NCBI GenBank assembly: GCA_001687465.1
Contig: LVLI01001623.1
Location: 1-20,977 of the forward strand
Length of the DNA: 20,977 bases
Source: Halocafeteria seosinensis
Lineage: Eukaryota; Sar; Bigyra; Bicosoecida
Reading direction: 5' to 3'
A program made the position numbers and the translations under genes. The notes below the pieces were generated by a model, which was given only the letters and a program-made list of their open reading frames with translations, was not told the origin of the DNA and made no database searches. How positions within the stretch are numbered: the first letter of the stretch is position 1; each line of letters begins with the position of its first letter. This document shows positions 1 to 10,277 of this stretch, piece by piece.

Positions 1-140
1 GCTTTGAAGTCACTCGTTTATGCTGCCTCTCTCCTAGTGGAACAGCGGGCCTGTAGCTGCCAGACACAGGCGCCAGCTGCTACCTAAGTGTAGCGGCTAA
101 CATCCAGCTGCCGGTGGGCCATCAGTCACATCTTCGTCGT
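1..140 (+). repeat. Element A, copy 1 (cut by window start)
   Basis: The first 140 bases match 16081-16220 at 138 of 140 positions, in the same orientation. The match stops at a shared right end (TTCGTCGT at 133-140), after which the flanks are unrelated. The left part of the element lies outside the window. Two hairpins are visible: stem I pairs 49-54 (GCCTGT) with 66-71 (ACAGGC) around an 11-base loop, and stem II pairs 79-83 (GCTAC) with 90-94 (GTAGC) around a 6-base loop. The palindrome CAGCTG occurs on both sides of stem II. A third copy lies inverted at 19772-19958. No transposase or other enzyme is encoded, so it would have to move non-autonomously if it is mobile. Confidence 0.9.
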
Positions 141-633
141 GGCTCAGATGTTGAAAGGCGACGTCCGTGATGTGTGGATGCCACCCTCGAGGTTCCAAAG
201 AAGCCAGGCCAGAAAAATGTCTGAAAAAGAAGTCGGTTAGTCGATAACAACAATCCAGTAGAAGAGAATGAATAGCAGAGGGAAAACCGCAGAACGCATC
301 GTCCGCCAAATAGAAACCAATGCTATCTGTGGCTGTGTAAACTATTAGTCGTCCCTCGAAATTGATATGGCGGCGCCGTAGAGCTCGTAGGTTGTCTACG
401 ACATGCTGGGCATCGTCGGTGAGTTCTTGACGATCGTTGCAAATACAGTAGCGCGGCCATGCCAATAGATTCAAATTATTCAATGGAGAGTTCTGGGGAT
501 CACCGGGACTATGACAACTCTTTGTTGGCGGACGTTCAGAACCGGTCCAATATCTTACTTCACTTGCCAACGTATCCAGTTCAAACCTTGGTTTATGGGG
601 GCGATATTGATACCACGTTTGCAAATACACCAT
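97..633 (-). pseudogene. Possible coding remnant, 178 codons, ending inside element A
   Basis: The minus strand is open from an ATG at 633 to a TAG at 97-99. The last 15 or so codons (below about 140) are made of element A sequence, so the C terminus is not native: either the repeat inserted into a gene or the ORF is chance. The predicted product is 178 aa, with a middle part of mixed, protein-like composition and a Phe/Leu-rich patch near residues 115-150. I recognise no family or motif. An ORF of this length is only marginally unlikely by chance in 21 kb at this base composition. An in-frame TGA lies just upstream of the ATG. Treat it as a candidate gene fragment interrupted by the repeat. 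Confidence 0.22.
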
Positions 634-640
634 GAGCAGC

Positions 641-1434
641 GATGCTGCATGTCACGTGCTTGTGTGTCCTCCTCATCGCCAGGATCTCAAGAAGTTGTTT
701 AACAACAATTGTGTACTAGTGCTGTCTCTTTCTCTCTATCGGATCCCGCGTCATTGGATAGATACATCATTAGTGTAGCCCTTTGTAGTTGCGGTGAGAT
801 GCGAACCTGATACACAGCTGGTTCCTTCCGACTCCTGAGTGCGGACAGATGGAGGAAGAATCGGTTACCAAACTTGCCAAGAAAGTAAAAGAGGAAATTT
901 CCTTAGCGAAGAAGGCGGCTGGGAGCTCTAACAATAGCAGTGAAGGCGATGGAAACATGCAGCAACTTTTCATAGTACTCCACACGAGCGTGACGAGCAG
1001 CACCAGCAGAAATGGCAATCCGTACAATCATACAAAGAAGGAAGTAGTGTATACGAGAGTTGAGACGCATGTTCTTATATTTATCTATCTGTAGCGCACC
1101 AAAGCAGTAAAGTGTACATGGAGTGGTGATGGTACCAAGAATTGAATGGGGTTGACGTTGAATGTTCTCGCTCGGGCATTGGGTGCCAAGATAAACAGTA
1201 GAAACATGAATTATGTAAGCTAAGCATCATTTGGGGTTACTGCTCATTGCCTTGGGTCGACGTCTCGTCTGTGTCGTTTTGTACGACAACCTAGCGACAG
1301 ACTTTGACAACCACTATCCCGCGTTGCAAGTCCGAATCCTTGGCGAGATAAAAACAAGGCACCTGTGTATAAAAGTGGGTTTTTATTATCGTCTTTACCT
1401 CATCGGCCAGACAAAGATTTCCACAACGACAGAA
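641..1434. other. Intergenic stretch with one weak exon candidate
   Basis: No gene is clear in this stretch, which lies downstream of the WD40 gene's stop codon. The only candidate is a short plus-strand ORF at 849-1094 (81 codons from an ATG). Its first 38 residues are Lys/Glu-rich and helix-prone. It could be an exon, because ACAG directly precedes the ATG, but no GTANGT donor follows in frame. No RNA gene, terminator or repeat was seen. Confidence 0.4.
849..1094 (+). CDS. Weak small ORF or exon candidate, Lys/Glu-rich
   Basis: This 81-codon ORF begins with acidic residues and continues as an amphipathic Lys/Ala/Glu stretch, then a Ser/Asn-rich segment, and ends with a hydrophobic run near the stop. 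The first half resembles a real charged helix, while the second half does not look protein-like, so only part may be an exon. No family is recognised. The overlapping minus-strand reading frame looks like noise. Confidence is low because neither splice sites nor neighbouring exons could be fixed. Confidence 0.15.
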   Translation: MEEESVTKLAKKVKEEISLAKKAAGSSNNSSEGDGNMQQLFIVLHTSVTSSTSRNGNPYNHTKKEVVYTRVETHVLIFIYL

Positions 1435-3551
1435 CTATCGCATGTCCCACATGAGCACGTTGCCATCATCTCCACTAGCGACGAGCGTGCTCTCAGTTGC
1501 GCCAATGCAGCGCACAGCAGCTCTGCACATCAAAATTTTGTGGCACCAATTCACTGGGAATTAACTCAAAAACGACTTACTTATTCGCGCCAATGGCCCA
1601 TAGGGGTTGAAATGTACTTAGATCATGTGTTATCATTGTGCCATCACCAGCACCGCTAAAGGCTAAAGACCCAACGGTGTGCATAGAGTACACAAAGTCT
1701 CTGAAATAAACGCGCAGAAGATCAGACGAAGTGATCTGTGAAGTCATAGAACGTTGGACGAACTTACCTATGTTCAGTGAAAGTATGTGCCACTTCGAAT
1801 CCTTTTCTCGGGTCCAATACACACACGCCCTTGTCAGCTCCCGCAGTAACTACAAAATCACTCCCTGTCCCTGGGTCTGTAGGGTCTGTTCCTCCACTCA
1901 CTGTTGTAGAGCGGATTTCTCCGACAGCTCCAGTACCGGATGAGTGAGCGTGAGCCCCTATGTTGGCTACGCAATTTTTCATTCGACAATCCCAGGCTCT
2001 CACATGCCCATCTTGGGCTCCTGTTAATATTAAATCAGCATCCGAAGGCAGACCGGGACCAGAGCGAAGCCAGCCTACCGCCGTTAAATGTCCTTTATGA
2101 CCGAGTAGTTTCCCCTTCGACGATCCTGACATTGTCAAGAAGTAAACATATTGAGAAGAAAGACTTCAACAAGCATTCTTCACCAAGAATTCTTACCTGT
2201 TTGTAGATCCCAGACCATGCCTACACCGTCTCTATCACCACTCACTGCCATAGTACCTCGCGCTTCTAATGCGAGGACCGGCGCTGAGTGACCTTTGCAC
2301 AGAGCCAACTGTGAAGAGGAGCTGTGGAGCACAGATAATCCAGCGATAAGGATTGCAAAGTCAAGAAAACACATAGGCAAATTTCACATACTTTGCATCC
2401 CACAGCCTAACAGTTTTATCATAGCCTGCGCTCACTACCACCTGGTTGACGCTATCCACACAGGATACGCTTCCAAAATGCCCCTCTAAACTGGTACATC
2501 GCACTCCCCGGGTATCCCATACACATAATCTGGCGTCCATAGCACCAGAGGCAATTCGTCCATCGCTTAAATGAGTAACACAAGTAACCCATTCGGTGTG
2601 ACCATATCTGTGGCGGGATACAGCTTCATCTTTGCAGACCCAAGAGACTTTTGAGCACAACACATACCTTTTCGTATAAAGAGTTCTTGCTTTCCGTCGC
2701 GCATTCAAATCCACAGTGTAAAGAGCATGATCACTTCCTCCTATCACTGCTTCCCCTCGGTTTATATCCACGCTCATGCACAACAGCGGGCGGTCGCTGA
2801 GGTCAACGAGGTCTCCTTCTGGGTTCTGAGGCCCATGGCAAAACTGGTCTGGGAGACTTGCCAGTTCGAGTTTCGGATCCAAACCACTCGCAGTCGTTCT
2901 TCCCTGGGCCTCCTGCAAAATAGGGATGGATTTATTTCCTGCTGGTACGCCTCCTGAGGAAGATGACTTTTGGGAAGCAGCTCCAGCTCCCTGAGTTCCT
3001 CCTCCTGGTCCTCGAATCTGCTGGCGAGCGTAGGAAGATGACTGCCCTGTGGCACCATGGATACGTTTATAGCTCTCCTCTTGCGCAGCTGCCACCTCAC
3101 TATCTTCTCCGTATAATTGCTGGTAGGCTTTATCCCAATCTCGCATGTAAGCATCGTTCAAATGATGGGACTGGGAAGCATGGTATTTCGGAGGACCACC
3201 TCCTCCTTTGGCTGCACCACCCATTGTTCATAGATCCTACGAGCAAAATCGAGCATACAGAATCTACTGCTTACATCTCTGTCCTGTGACGACGCCTCCT
3301 CGGCCACCTCCACGCCCTAAACCGGAGGATACAACCCCAGATCCAGTGCCCCGGCCTCCTCTCCCACGGCTTTGTGGCGTCCCATAGTCAGCAGGGGGAG
3401 GTCCACGAGGTCCTCCAGTACGTGTGGATGCTTTCCTGGAAAACGCATCGGCGAGTTGGTCTAACTCGGAAGTCTCCTTTTGCTTTTTGCGGGTGTGAGG
3501 ATCCATGAATTCCTCCTGCGATCCTCGCTCGTCCTCACCGCGGGGATCCAT
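1435..3551 (-). CDS. WD40 repeat protein with RGG-rich N terminus, seven exons
   Basis: Exons in coding order are 3551-3275, 3211-2668, 2607-2392, 2321-2197, 2125-1768, 1700-1581 and 1522-1435. They sum to 1728 nt, or 575 aa plus TAG. The six introns are 58-71 bp, with donors GTAAGC, GTATGT, GTATGT, GTAAGA, GTAAGT and GTAAGT, and all acceptors end in AG. Phases agree across every junction. Residues 1-92 are charged and then rich in Gly and Arg (RGRGGRG), and a Gly/Ser/Gln-rich linker follows. Seven or eight WD blades follow, with GH starts and WD-type ends such as YDKTVRLWDA, SGDRDGVGMVWDL and ASGDDGNVLMWDM just before the stop. This is a complete beta-propeller. WD40 propellers are protein-interaction scaffolds, and the RGG region suggests RNA binding by inference. 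I cannot name the orthologue. The start is the first ATG in frame and the gene appears intact. Confidence 0.9.
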
Positions 3552-4378
3552 TCTTCCTTGCTGGACGACACTGGGAAAGGACTACAGGAAGCAAATGGGC
3601 AACAACAGCACTCTGTGCGATGTCTGCTGGTTGTAAAACGACATACATAGACAACCCTATACTGAAATTGACAACTGATCAGTAACATACACGTTGTACC
3701 AGACGTTCAACGTCCTGTGGTTCAAACGCTTGGAATTTCTGAATGAGTTTCCCAGTCACTCTGCAAGTTGCAACAGGCAGGGACTATAAACACTCCTGAG
3801 CTACCAAGAACTACCCGGTACTGGTTGCGGAGAGTGGAGGGCCCGACTACTGCAGCAGCAACAAGAAAGTACAACTTTTTAGGCAGCCTTACTTTTAGGG
3901 TACTGTACTTTAGAAACGTCTGAATGACTTCCTATCAGGAGTTCTTCACCCAATGTTCTCGTTAAGCCCTGCTTCGCGTACAACGCACACTTTGGAAGAC
4001 ATACGATACCTGGATACATGTAGCTGACTGGTTCTGATATGAGCCAGTGTACATGTCTATCCACCTCCTTGACAAGTTACCCTGCCAACTCAGTATTGGT
4101 ACTACAGTTTGTACCGTTCTGGCCTCGTTCGACATGCGATTTTCTTCTATATTCGAAACTGTTTATGTCGACACAGTTCTTCTTGGCGCACTGTAGACGA
4201 GATTACCCCGCGAGTTGGTGTACTTCCCGACCACTGAACGTTCCCGCTTCCGCTTGGATTGTCCAAGGATTGTTGGTTTGTTCAGAATTGTTCTTCGCAC
4301 AGACCCGCAACTTCAACAAGATCCTATCTTTGTTTGTGGAATCGTAGGAAAAGAGACGCAAGGAAAAAGAAGAAAACG
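3552..4378. promoter_or_regulatory. Divergent intergenic region between WD40 and dioxygenase genes
   Basis: About 830 bp separate the two start codons, which point away from each other, so both promoters and 5' leaders must lie here or in upstream exons. The ORFs within it are short and mutually inconsistent. I see no convincing TATA box, repeat or RNA gene. An in-frame ATG at 4259 extends the dioxygenase frame upstream by 40 codons, but that extension is Arg/Lys/Ser-rich and unlike the family, so I treat it as leader sequence. Confidence 0.5.
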
Positions 4379-5885
4379 ATGCAGTCTATCGGATCTGCCA
4401 CTCGCATGAAGAATGGAGGGGGGAAACAGGACATGCAATCCAAAAGCAGCGAGGCGGCCGAGCGCGCCATGCACAAGGGATCCCGAATCGAGTATATCGA
4501 CAATTCTCCCGTTCCTGTGATTGATTTCGGTCCCTTTGTGGATCCCAAAGCCTCCCACGAGGATCGTAAACGAGTGGTGGAGGCCATCAAAGAGGCCTGT
4601 GAGAAAATAGGATTCATGGTCCTATTCAACCATGGGGTCAATCAAGAGTACGTCCAATACCATACCAGTATTACGCACGCCCACTGAATACTTTGATATT
4701 GTGTATGTTTGTCGACACGGACGACAGAGTCATTGAGCGCTGCTGGCAGAAAACACGGGAGTTCTTTGACTTGCCGCCCCAGGAGAAAGCTAAATGGAAG
4801 AGTCCCAACGAAGAAGAATACCCATTCGGTACGTCCCATCCCCCGGGTGATCCACCATCGTGTGCAACCACAAGAAGAAGATGAAAGCAACTTATGCAGG
4901 TTATGTTGGTTACGGCGAGGAAACACTCTCCTATGGGAAAGAGCAAGAAGAAAGTCGGGAGGGAGAATCCCAGAAGAAGAGCAATGAACCCAAAGTCTCT
5001 GCTCCGGACCTCAAGGAAAACTTTAGCATGGGACCCTACAACCCTGCCAGTGGACTACCTGCACCAAGACTGCCAGAAGATAAACCCGAAGGCTTCAAGC
5101 AAGCGTGGATGGACTACTACAAAGTAAGTTTAACGTGCTTCAACATGCAGAATTGGGATGTGTTTCATCGCTGCCCTTGTGTAATGTGCAGGAGATGGAG
5201 AAGGTCTCCGAGAAACTCCTACAGACATTTGCCGAGGCACTGGACTTACCATCGAATTGGTATGTATTGGGCTATTTATTAACTTCTTTGTTTTTTTCTC
5301 TTTAGCAAGGAATGGGCGCAGGTTTGAGGACAAGATTGACAAACATCGTTGCGCTCTTCGAGCGTTGTAAGTGAGGCATGCGCTACAGAGGCCCTTTGAT
5401 GGATATATGCAGGTAGTGTGTGTTGCAGGAACTACCCTGATCTTGATAAGCCTCCTCTAGAAGGTCAACTACGTGCCAGCGCTCACACAGATTATGGAAC
5501 ATTAACTATCCTATTGCCGGATGATGCCCCCGGCGGACTACAAGTGAAAGCCCGTGGAGATGACCGCTGGCTTCCTGTACCACATGTACCCGGTGCGTTC
5601 GTAATCAATCTGGGAGACCTCATGCGTCGCTGGACCAATGACAAGTGGGAATCGACTCTACATCGCGTCGTTCCGCCATCTGAAGATGCCGAAGGTAGCA
5701 CTCGTCGCCAGAGCATTGCATTCTTCCACAACATCAACGCCGATTACGTCGTCGAATGCATTCCCACCTGCACTGACAAGGATAATCCTCCAAAGTATCC
5801 TCCCATCACTGCTCACAATCATTTGATGCAAAAACACCTTGCCAGTTTGGGTAAGAAGCACGAGCCTGCTTCCTCTTCTTCCTGA
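4379..5885 (+). CDS. 2-oxoglutarate/Fe(II)-dependent dioxygenase, six exons
   Basis: The exons are 4379-4647, 4728-4828, 4900-5123, 5192-5259, 5322-5366 and 5429-5885, totalling 1164 nt or 387 aa. Introns are 62-80 bp with donors GTACGT, GTACGT, GTAAGT, GTATGT and GTAAGT, and all phases agree. Residues 45-90 hold the N-terminal DIOX_N signature (PVPVIDFGPF, then GFMVLFNHGV). The double-stranded beta-helix core carries the iron ligands His255, Asp257 (AHTDYG) and His314 (LHRVVPP), and the 2-oxoglutarate-binding Arg329-x-Ser331. Every catalytic residue is present. The layout resembles the plant/fungal group of isopenicillin-N-synthase, gibberellin-oxidase and ISP7-like enzymes, which hydroxylate or desaturate small molecules using O2 and 2-oxoglutarate. 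The substrate cannot be read from sequence. No signal peptide is evident, so it is probably cytosolic. The start ATG is followed directly by the Lys/Ser-rich leader that precedes the domain. Confidence 0.93.
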
Positions 5886-6324
5886 TCCTGTTTAGTACAG
5901 TATTCACCGCCGCATAATAGGACACACGCATGGTACATACTACCTACGTTCCTGTTGTACAGTTACATGAGTTCCTTTCTGTTTTTTGTTGCACACCGTT
6001 TTTTCACAAACACTAACATGGGTTTGCGTTGCACAACCTCTGGAATCAACTTGACTCCGGAACTACAGGATCCCATCCCGAACCCAAAGATATCGGATTG
6101 AGTCACTCCCGGAGCCACACATAGATTCAGTATTTCCTGCTTCCACCTCGGTTTGACAGCTTCCAGAGAAATAAGCCAGCTACGAATACGTTTCACTTTC
6201 ACTTTGCGTTTGTGTATGTGTGCGTGTCTATCTGTCTGTCTGTACTATACGCTCCAGCAAGGAGGACGAAAGAGCTCGAAAAGCGCGCGTAAAATCCAAA
6301 AACATACGTATTCACTCTGTCAAG
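5886..6324. other. Intergenic, dioxygenase 3' to acyl-CoA synthetase 5'
   Basis: About 440 bp lie between two genes on the same strand. A short microsatellite of TCTA followed by three TCTG units lies at 6227-6242, next to a TG-rich stretch. I see no supported gene here. The region should contain the dioxygenase 3' end and the acyl-CoA synthetase promoter. Confidence 0.5.
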
Positions 6325-9039
6325 ATGAACATCTGTGGTTCCCCGGACAAGGACACTCTGGGAGAGGTATGTGTCTTTACATTTTCGTCGGAATCCGAAG
6401 GCGAAAAGTGGGCAACACCCCCATTTGAGGCCTCGTGAATGGAACAAAAGAACATCCGCTAGGGGCTCGGAGGCTATCTAACGTCATTATAGAGGCCAGC
6501 AGCGGTATCATGCACCCGCATCGGAAATTGAGATGTTATTACTTTTGTTTCCTTTATTAGACTTTACGCGCACATGCATACGGTGTGAAAAGTGGCATTG
6601 AGCCGCAACTTGTTGGGATCGACAAAAAGGGTCTCAAAGGGGAAACCAGGGGAAGGAGGGGTGAACAACACTGTTTTATTTTCCAAAGAAGATGCGCCCC
6701 GCAGCCACCTTACCCCGAGACAACCGGATGCGCTACCTGTGCCTCGTATAGTCAAATCCGATGAAACCATGGGGCGTAATTGTATTGTAATTTTTTTTTG
6801 TTCCTGTTTGGTGATGCGCAGGTCCGGCAGAATTCCGTTGAGCTGGCAAATTCAGCAGATCCCGAGAATGGATTGGTANGTGGATTCTTATCCTCGCTTG
6901 TTTAAAGCAAAAAATAAGGAGTAATGGCGATGCTCTTTCCGCAGGGTGGGATTCGAGTTCGGGAGGGGTTTCAGCATCTTCCTCATACTTTTTTTGAAGG
7001 TGTGACCACCTTGTATGAGGCTTTCGAGCACGGCCGCAACGTGGATAGGGAAGGGTGTGATAGCCCCGGCATAAAGGACTGTCTGGTACGTAAAGGCTCT
7101 ATTTTATTTATTGTTTTCTTTCCCTTTCAATCATTCTAAATTATGTGTGCAGGGTTGGCGAGCTAAGAAAGAAGACGGCACGGCTGGAGACTTCGTTTTC
7201 CAATCCTACGACGAGATCTCTGATCAGAGAAACCACTTAGGAAGCGGAATTCTGCATTTAGATATTTGCAATGCAGGAGATGATGGAAACAAGTTACTTG
7301 GTATCTTTTCAGGCAATCGCTATGAATGGGTTGTGACTGAACATGCATGCTACGCCTACAAGCTCGTCCCAGTACCCTTATACTCTACCTTGGGTCCCGA
7401 TGCCATCTCGTTCATCCTCCAACAAACTCAAATGAAAACAGTTGTTTGCGGCGCCAGCGAAACTGAAATGCTGATTCGTACGAAGCAAGAGAAGCCGGAG
7501 GAGACAGCGAATTTCACGCACATCATTCAGTTCGAAGACGTTACTGACGAAGATTTCAACAAGGCCGGCGACGCGGGGTTGGAATTGTTGAGTTTCGAAA
7601 ATGTCCAAAAGGTAGGACAAGGCAACCTGAAGAAACACATTGAGCCACAGCCCGATGATTGGGCTACCATCATGTATACTAGCGGCACCACCGGAAACCC
7701 AAAAGGTGTTATACTGACCCACAAAAACATCATTGCTGACTCCGCTGGTGCAATGCTTGGTGGGCTCAATCTTTGCCCTGAAACCATCCATTTGTCATAT
7801 CTGCCGCTGGCACATTCATTCGAGCGCCTCGTGTCCAACACTGTGCTATCCTGCGGAGGAAAAATTGGATTTTTCCAGGGAGATGTCAAGAAGATCGTCG
7901 AAGACCTTCAAGCGCTTCGCCCCACGGTTTTTCCGTCAGTACCTCGGCTGCTTAATCGCATCTATGATAAGATTACCACAAAGTTTGCCGACTTTGGGGG
8001 ATTGAAGAAGTGGCTGTTTGAAACGGGTTTGGAAAGTAAGAAATATTACTTGAAACAAAACTCGTTAACCCACAAGTTATGGGACGGTTTGGTCTTCAAC
8101 AAGACGAAAGCAGGCCTCGGTCTAGATCGATGTACTTTGATGGTAACCGGTTCGGCGCCAATTGCTCCCCATGTAATGGAATTTCTTCGCTGCGTGTTTG
8201 GTATCCCTGTTATTGAAGGATATGGACAAACAGAATGCTCTGCTGGTACGAGTCTGGGCCTGGTGGATGATCAAGCTACTCTGGGGCATGTGGGAGCACC
8301 TTTTCCCTGCAATCAGATCAGACTAGAAAGTGTGTCCGATATGGGGTATTTGGTTACAGACGAGTACCATGGACAAGATAAAGAGAACGGACACCAAGGG
8401 GTCCGCTGCTATGGTCGTGGAGAGATTTGTATCAAAGGACCGAACGTTTTCCAGGGGTACTATAAAGAAGAAGCGAAGACGAAAGAAACTTTGGACGAAA
8501 ATGGATGGCTTCACACCGGCGATGTTGGCTACTGGGACAAGTTTGGAAATCTGAAGATTTTCGATCGTATCAAAAACATTTTCAAGCTGTCTCAGGGTGA
8601 ATATGTTGCAGCCGAAAAAATTGAAAATGCATACACCCGAAGTTCTCTGGTTGCTCAAATCTTCGTCTACGGAGACAGTTTCCGTTCTCAACTTGTTGGG
8701 ATTGCAGTTCCAGATCCAGAGTACCTGCAAGCATTCGTCAAGACTGACGCAGGCAAGCAATTTGCGAATCGTGAGATGTCCGATCTGTGCAACGATGAGG
8801 ATTTTAAGAATGTCGTCCTTGCGGATATGAACAAAGTTGCGAAAGAATGTAAGCTTCGTGGTTTTGAACGAGTCGCCGCCATCCACTTGGAACCCGAGAT
8901 GTGGGTGCCTGGGGGATTATTGACTCCGTCCTTCAAGCTCAAACGCGCAGAAGCACGGAAAGTTTACCAAAACGAGATTGATCAGCTCTACAGCGGGCTG
9001 GAAAGCGTGGCAGGGAAAAGTGACATCCGTCAGGAATAA
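6325..9039 (+). CDS. Long-chain acyl-CoA synthetase (AMP-binding enzyme)
   Basis: The preferred exons are 6325-6366, 6822-6875, 6945-7085 and 7153-9039, all joined in phase 0, giving 2124 nt or 707 aa, normal for long-chain acyl-CoA synthetases. Intron 1 is 455 bp; the others are 69 and 67 bp. Intron 2's donor reads GTANGT with an ambiguous base at 6879. Motifs are the P-loop-like YTSGTTGNPKG at residues 254-264, EGYGQTE at 434-440, WLHTGDVGYWD near 531-541, the LACS-type linker FDRIKNIFKLSQGEYVA, and LLTPSFKLKR near the C terminus. The enzyme uses ATP to activate free long-chain fatty acids to acyl-CoA through an acyl-AMP, feeding lipid synthesis or beta-oxidation. The C terminus is not a PTS1 tripeptide, so peroxisomal import by that route is unlikely. 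Exons 2-4 are secure, and the 14-codon first exon is chosen because phase and splice sites fit. Confidence 0.93.
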
Positions 9040-10277
9040 TTATCCCCAAGCCTTAGCTTAGCCCTCCGTCAGTGCTTGCGTTTATATAGTTTTGCTCTCT
9101 TCAATTAATACCAGTCACACCCTCCGCGTGTAGAACCAAAGTAGTGTACCCATGTCTGACGAGCATGCCAGAGACTTAACAACTTCCTCCTGAAGCTACA
9201 TGAGTTCGACTCAGCGTACATCAGTGCGAAGGTGCACCGGATCCTACACTTTCCTCGCGGAGATCCGAAGATTCCTACCTTGGTAGATTGTGTCAACTTC
9301 GGCCACGGGGTCCATCGTTCCTCTTGTCGATTTGGCATAAGGACAGTCGCATTATATGCGCACCAGATCTCAAAAGATATGCTACAATACGGTATATTTA
9401 CCGGAAGAAAGTCTGGTTTACTTGCTACGCTCGACCGTGTGGGAGCGAGGTTCAGCGAACCCTACTAGGAAGTTCGAGTCGGAAGACGTCGTGAAGCATC
9501 AACGTGATGGACAGTTTGGCCATCGTTCAGCGTTCAAAATTCCGTATCGCCCTTGTTTCCCAGTCAACTTGGAACATGCTCGATAAAGTTGGAAGCTTCA
9601 GAGGTGTGCATTTTAGGCTCATTTCTAACAGAAATTCGGGCGATCGTTTACGGTTGTAATTGCTGTGGCTAGCATATTAACAGGAACACCTGGAACGGTC
9701 TACTGTATTTATGCGTTTCTCCATTTCTGGAACTCTTTTATAGCTGTGTTTGGGTTGTGCTGTTCCACTAGCGATTTATTGTATGACTAACTACTTGTAT
9801 CGGCATCTAGTATGCCATCTACTACTGTACAGTACATCTACCAGTATGCATACATGGCATAGTTTTAGCCGCGAAGCTATTGCACCAACTATCGAGGCAA
9901 AACTTTTGCTTCTCTGTTTCTCTTTAGTCCAAAACATACTGATATGCTATATATATTCATCCCATTTGGGCTAGATCAGTACAATAATAGAAATGTTACT
10001 TTTATTTTTGATCAATTGTTTCCAAACTTCAACAAAAAAAGGGTGTTACTTTTATAAATGAACGACTGTAACACTAAACAGCCTCCAAAATGTAGTAGCA
10101 AAAATATATAATATAATGGTACGTCTACTAATTGTCATCTGCCGAAGCGTACAGTGGTACGTGTAAAGAAGTAGCAACCACGCTTGACTAGCATGTCGGG
10201 TTTATCCTATCTCGGAATCATATCTAGAAAACCTTGAGGGAATACGCCGCCTTTGTGTTGCGCTTCAATAGGGTCAA
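9040..10277. other. Intergenic, 1.2 kb between convergent genes
   Basis: This region separates the 3' ends of the acyl-CoA synthetase and the CRN-like gene. It grows AT-rich from about 9930 to 10110. Several short ORFs (for example 9232-9468) have no recognisable features. A small perfect hairpin, GGTTC-AGC-GAACC, occurs near 9452-9464. I see no tRNA, repeat-family copy or supported gene. Confidence 0.5.

Noticed and set aside
40-140. tRNA-derived SINE promoter boxes in elements A and B
   Set aside because: Candidate A and B boxes match the consensus at only about 6-7 of 11 positions, too weak to claim.
4259-4378. Upstream in-frame ATG of the dioxygenase
   Set aside because: It adds 40 residues of Arg/Lys/Ser-rich sequence unlike the family and is probably leader.
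6592-6786. Alternative first coding exon of the acyl-CoA synthetase
   Set aside because: The only phase-compatible donor (GTAATT) is poor and would leave a 35-bp intron. The exon at 6325-6366 joins exon 2 in phase with a consensus donor.
8323-8886. 187-codon minus-strand ORF
   Set aside because: It is fully antisense to the conserved acyl-CoA synthetase core, and its protein has no recognisable features.
9195-9215. tRNA-like T-arm (TGAG TTCGA CTCA)
   Set aside because: It is only a lone 4-bp hairpin, and no acceptor, D or anticodon arm can be placed around it.
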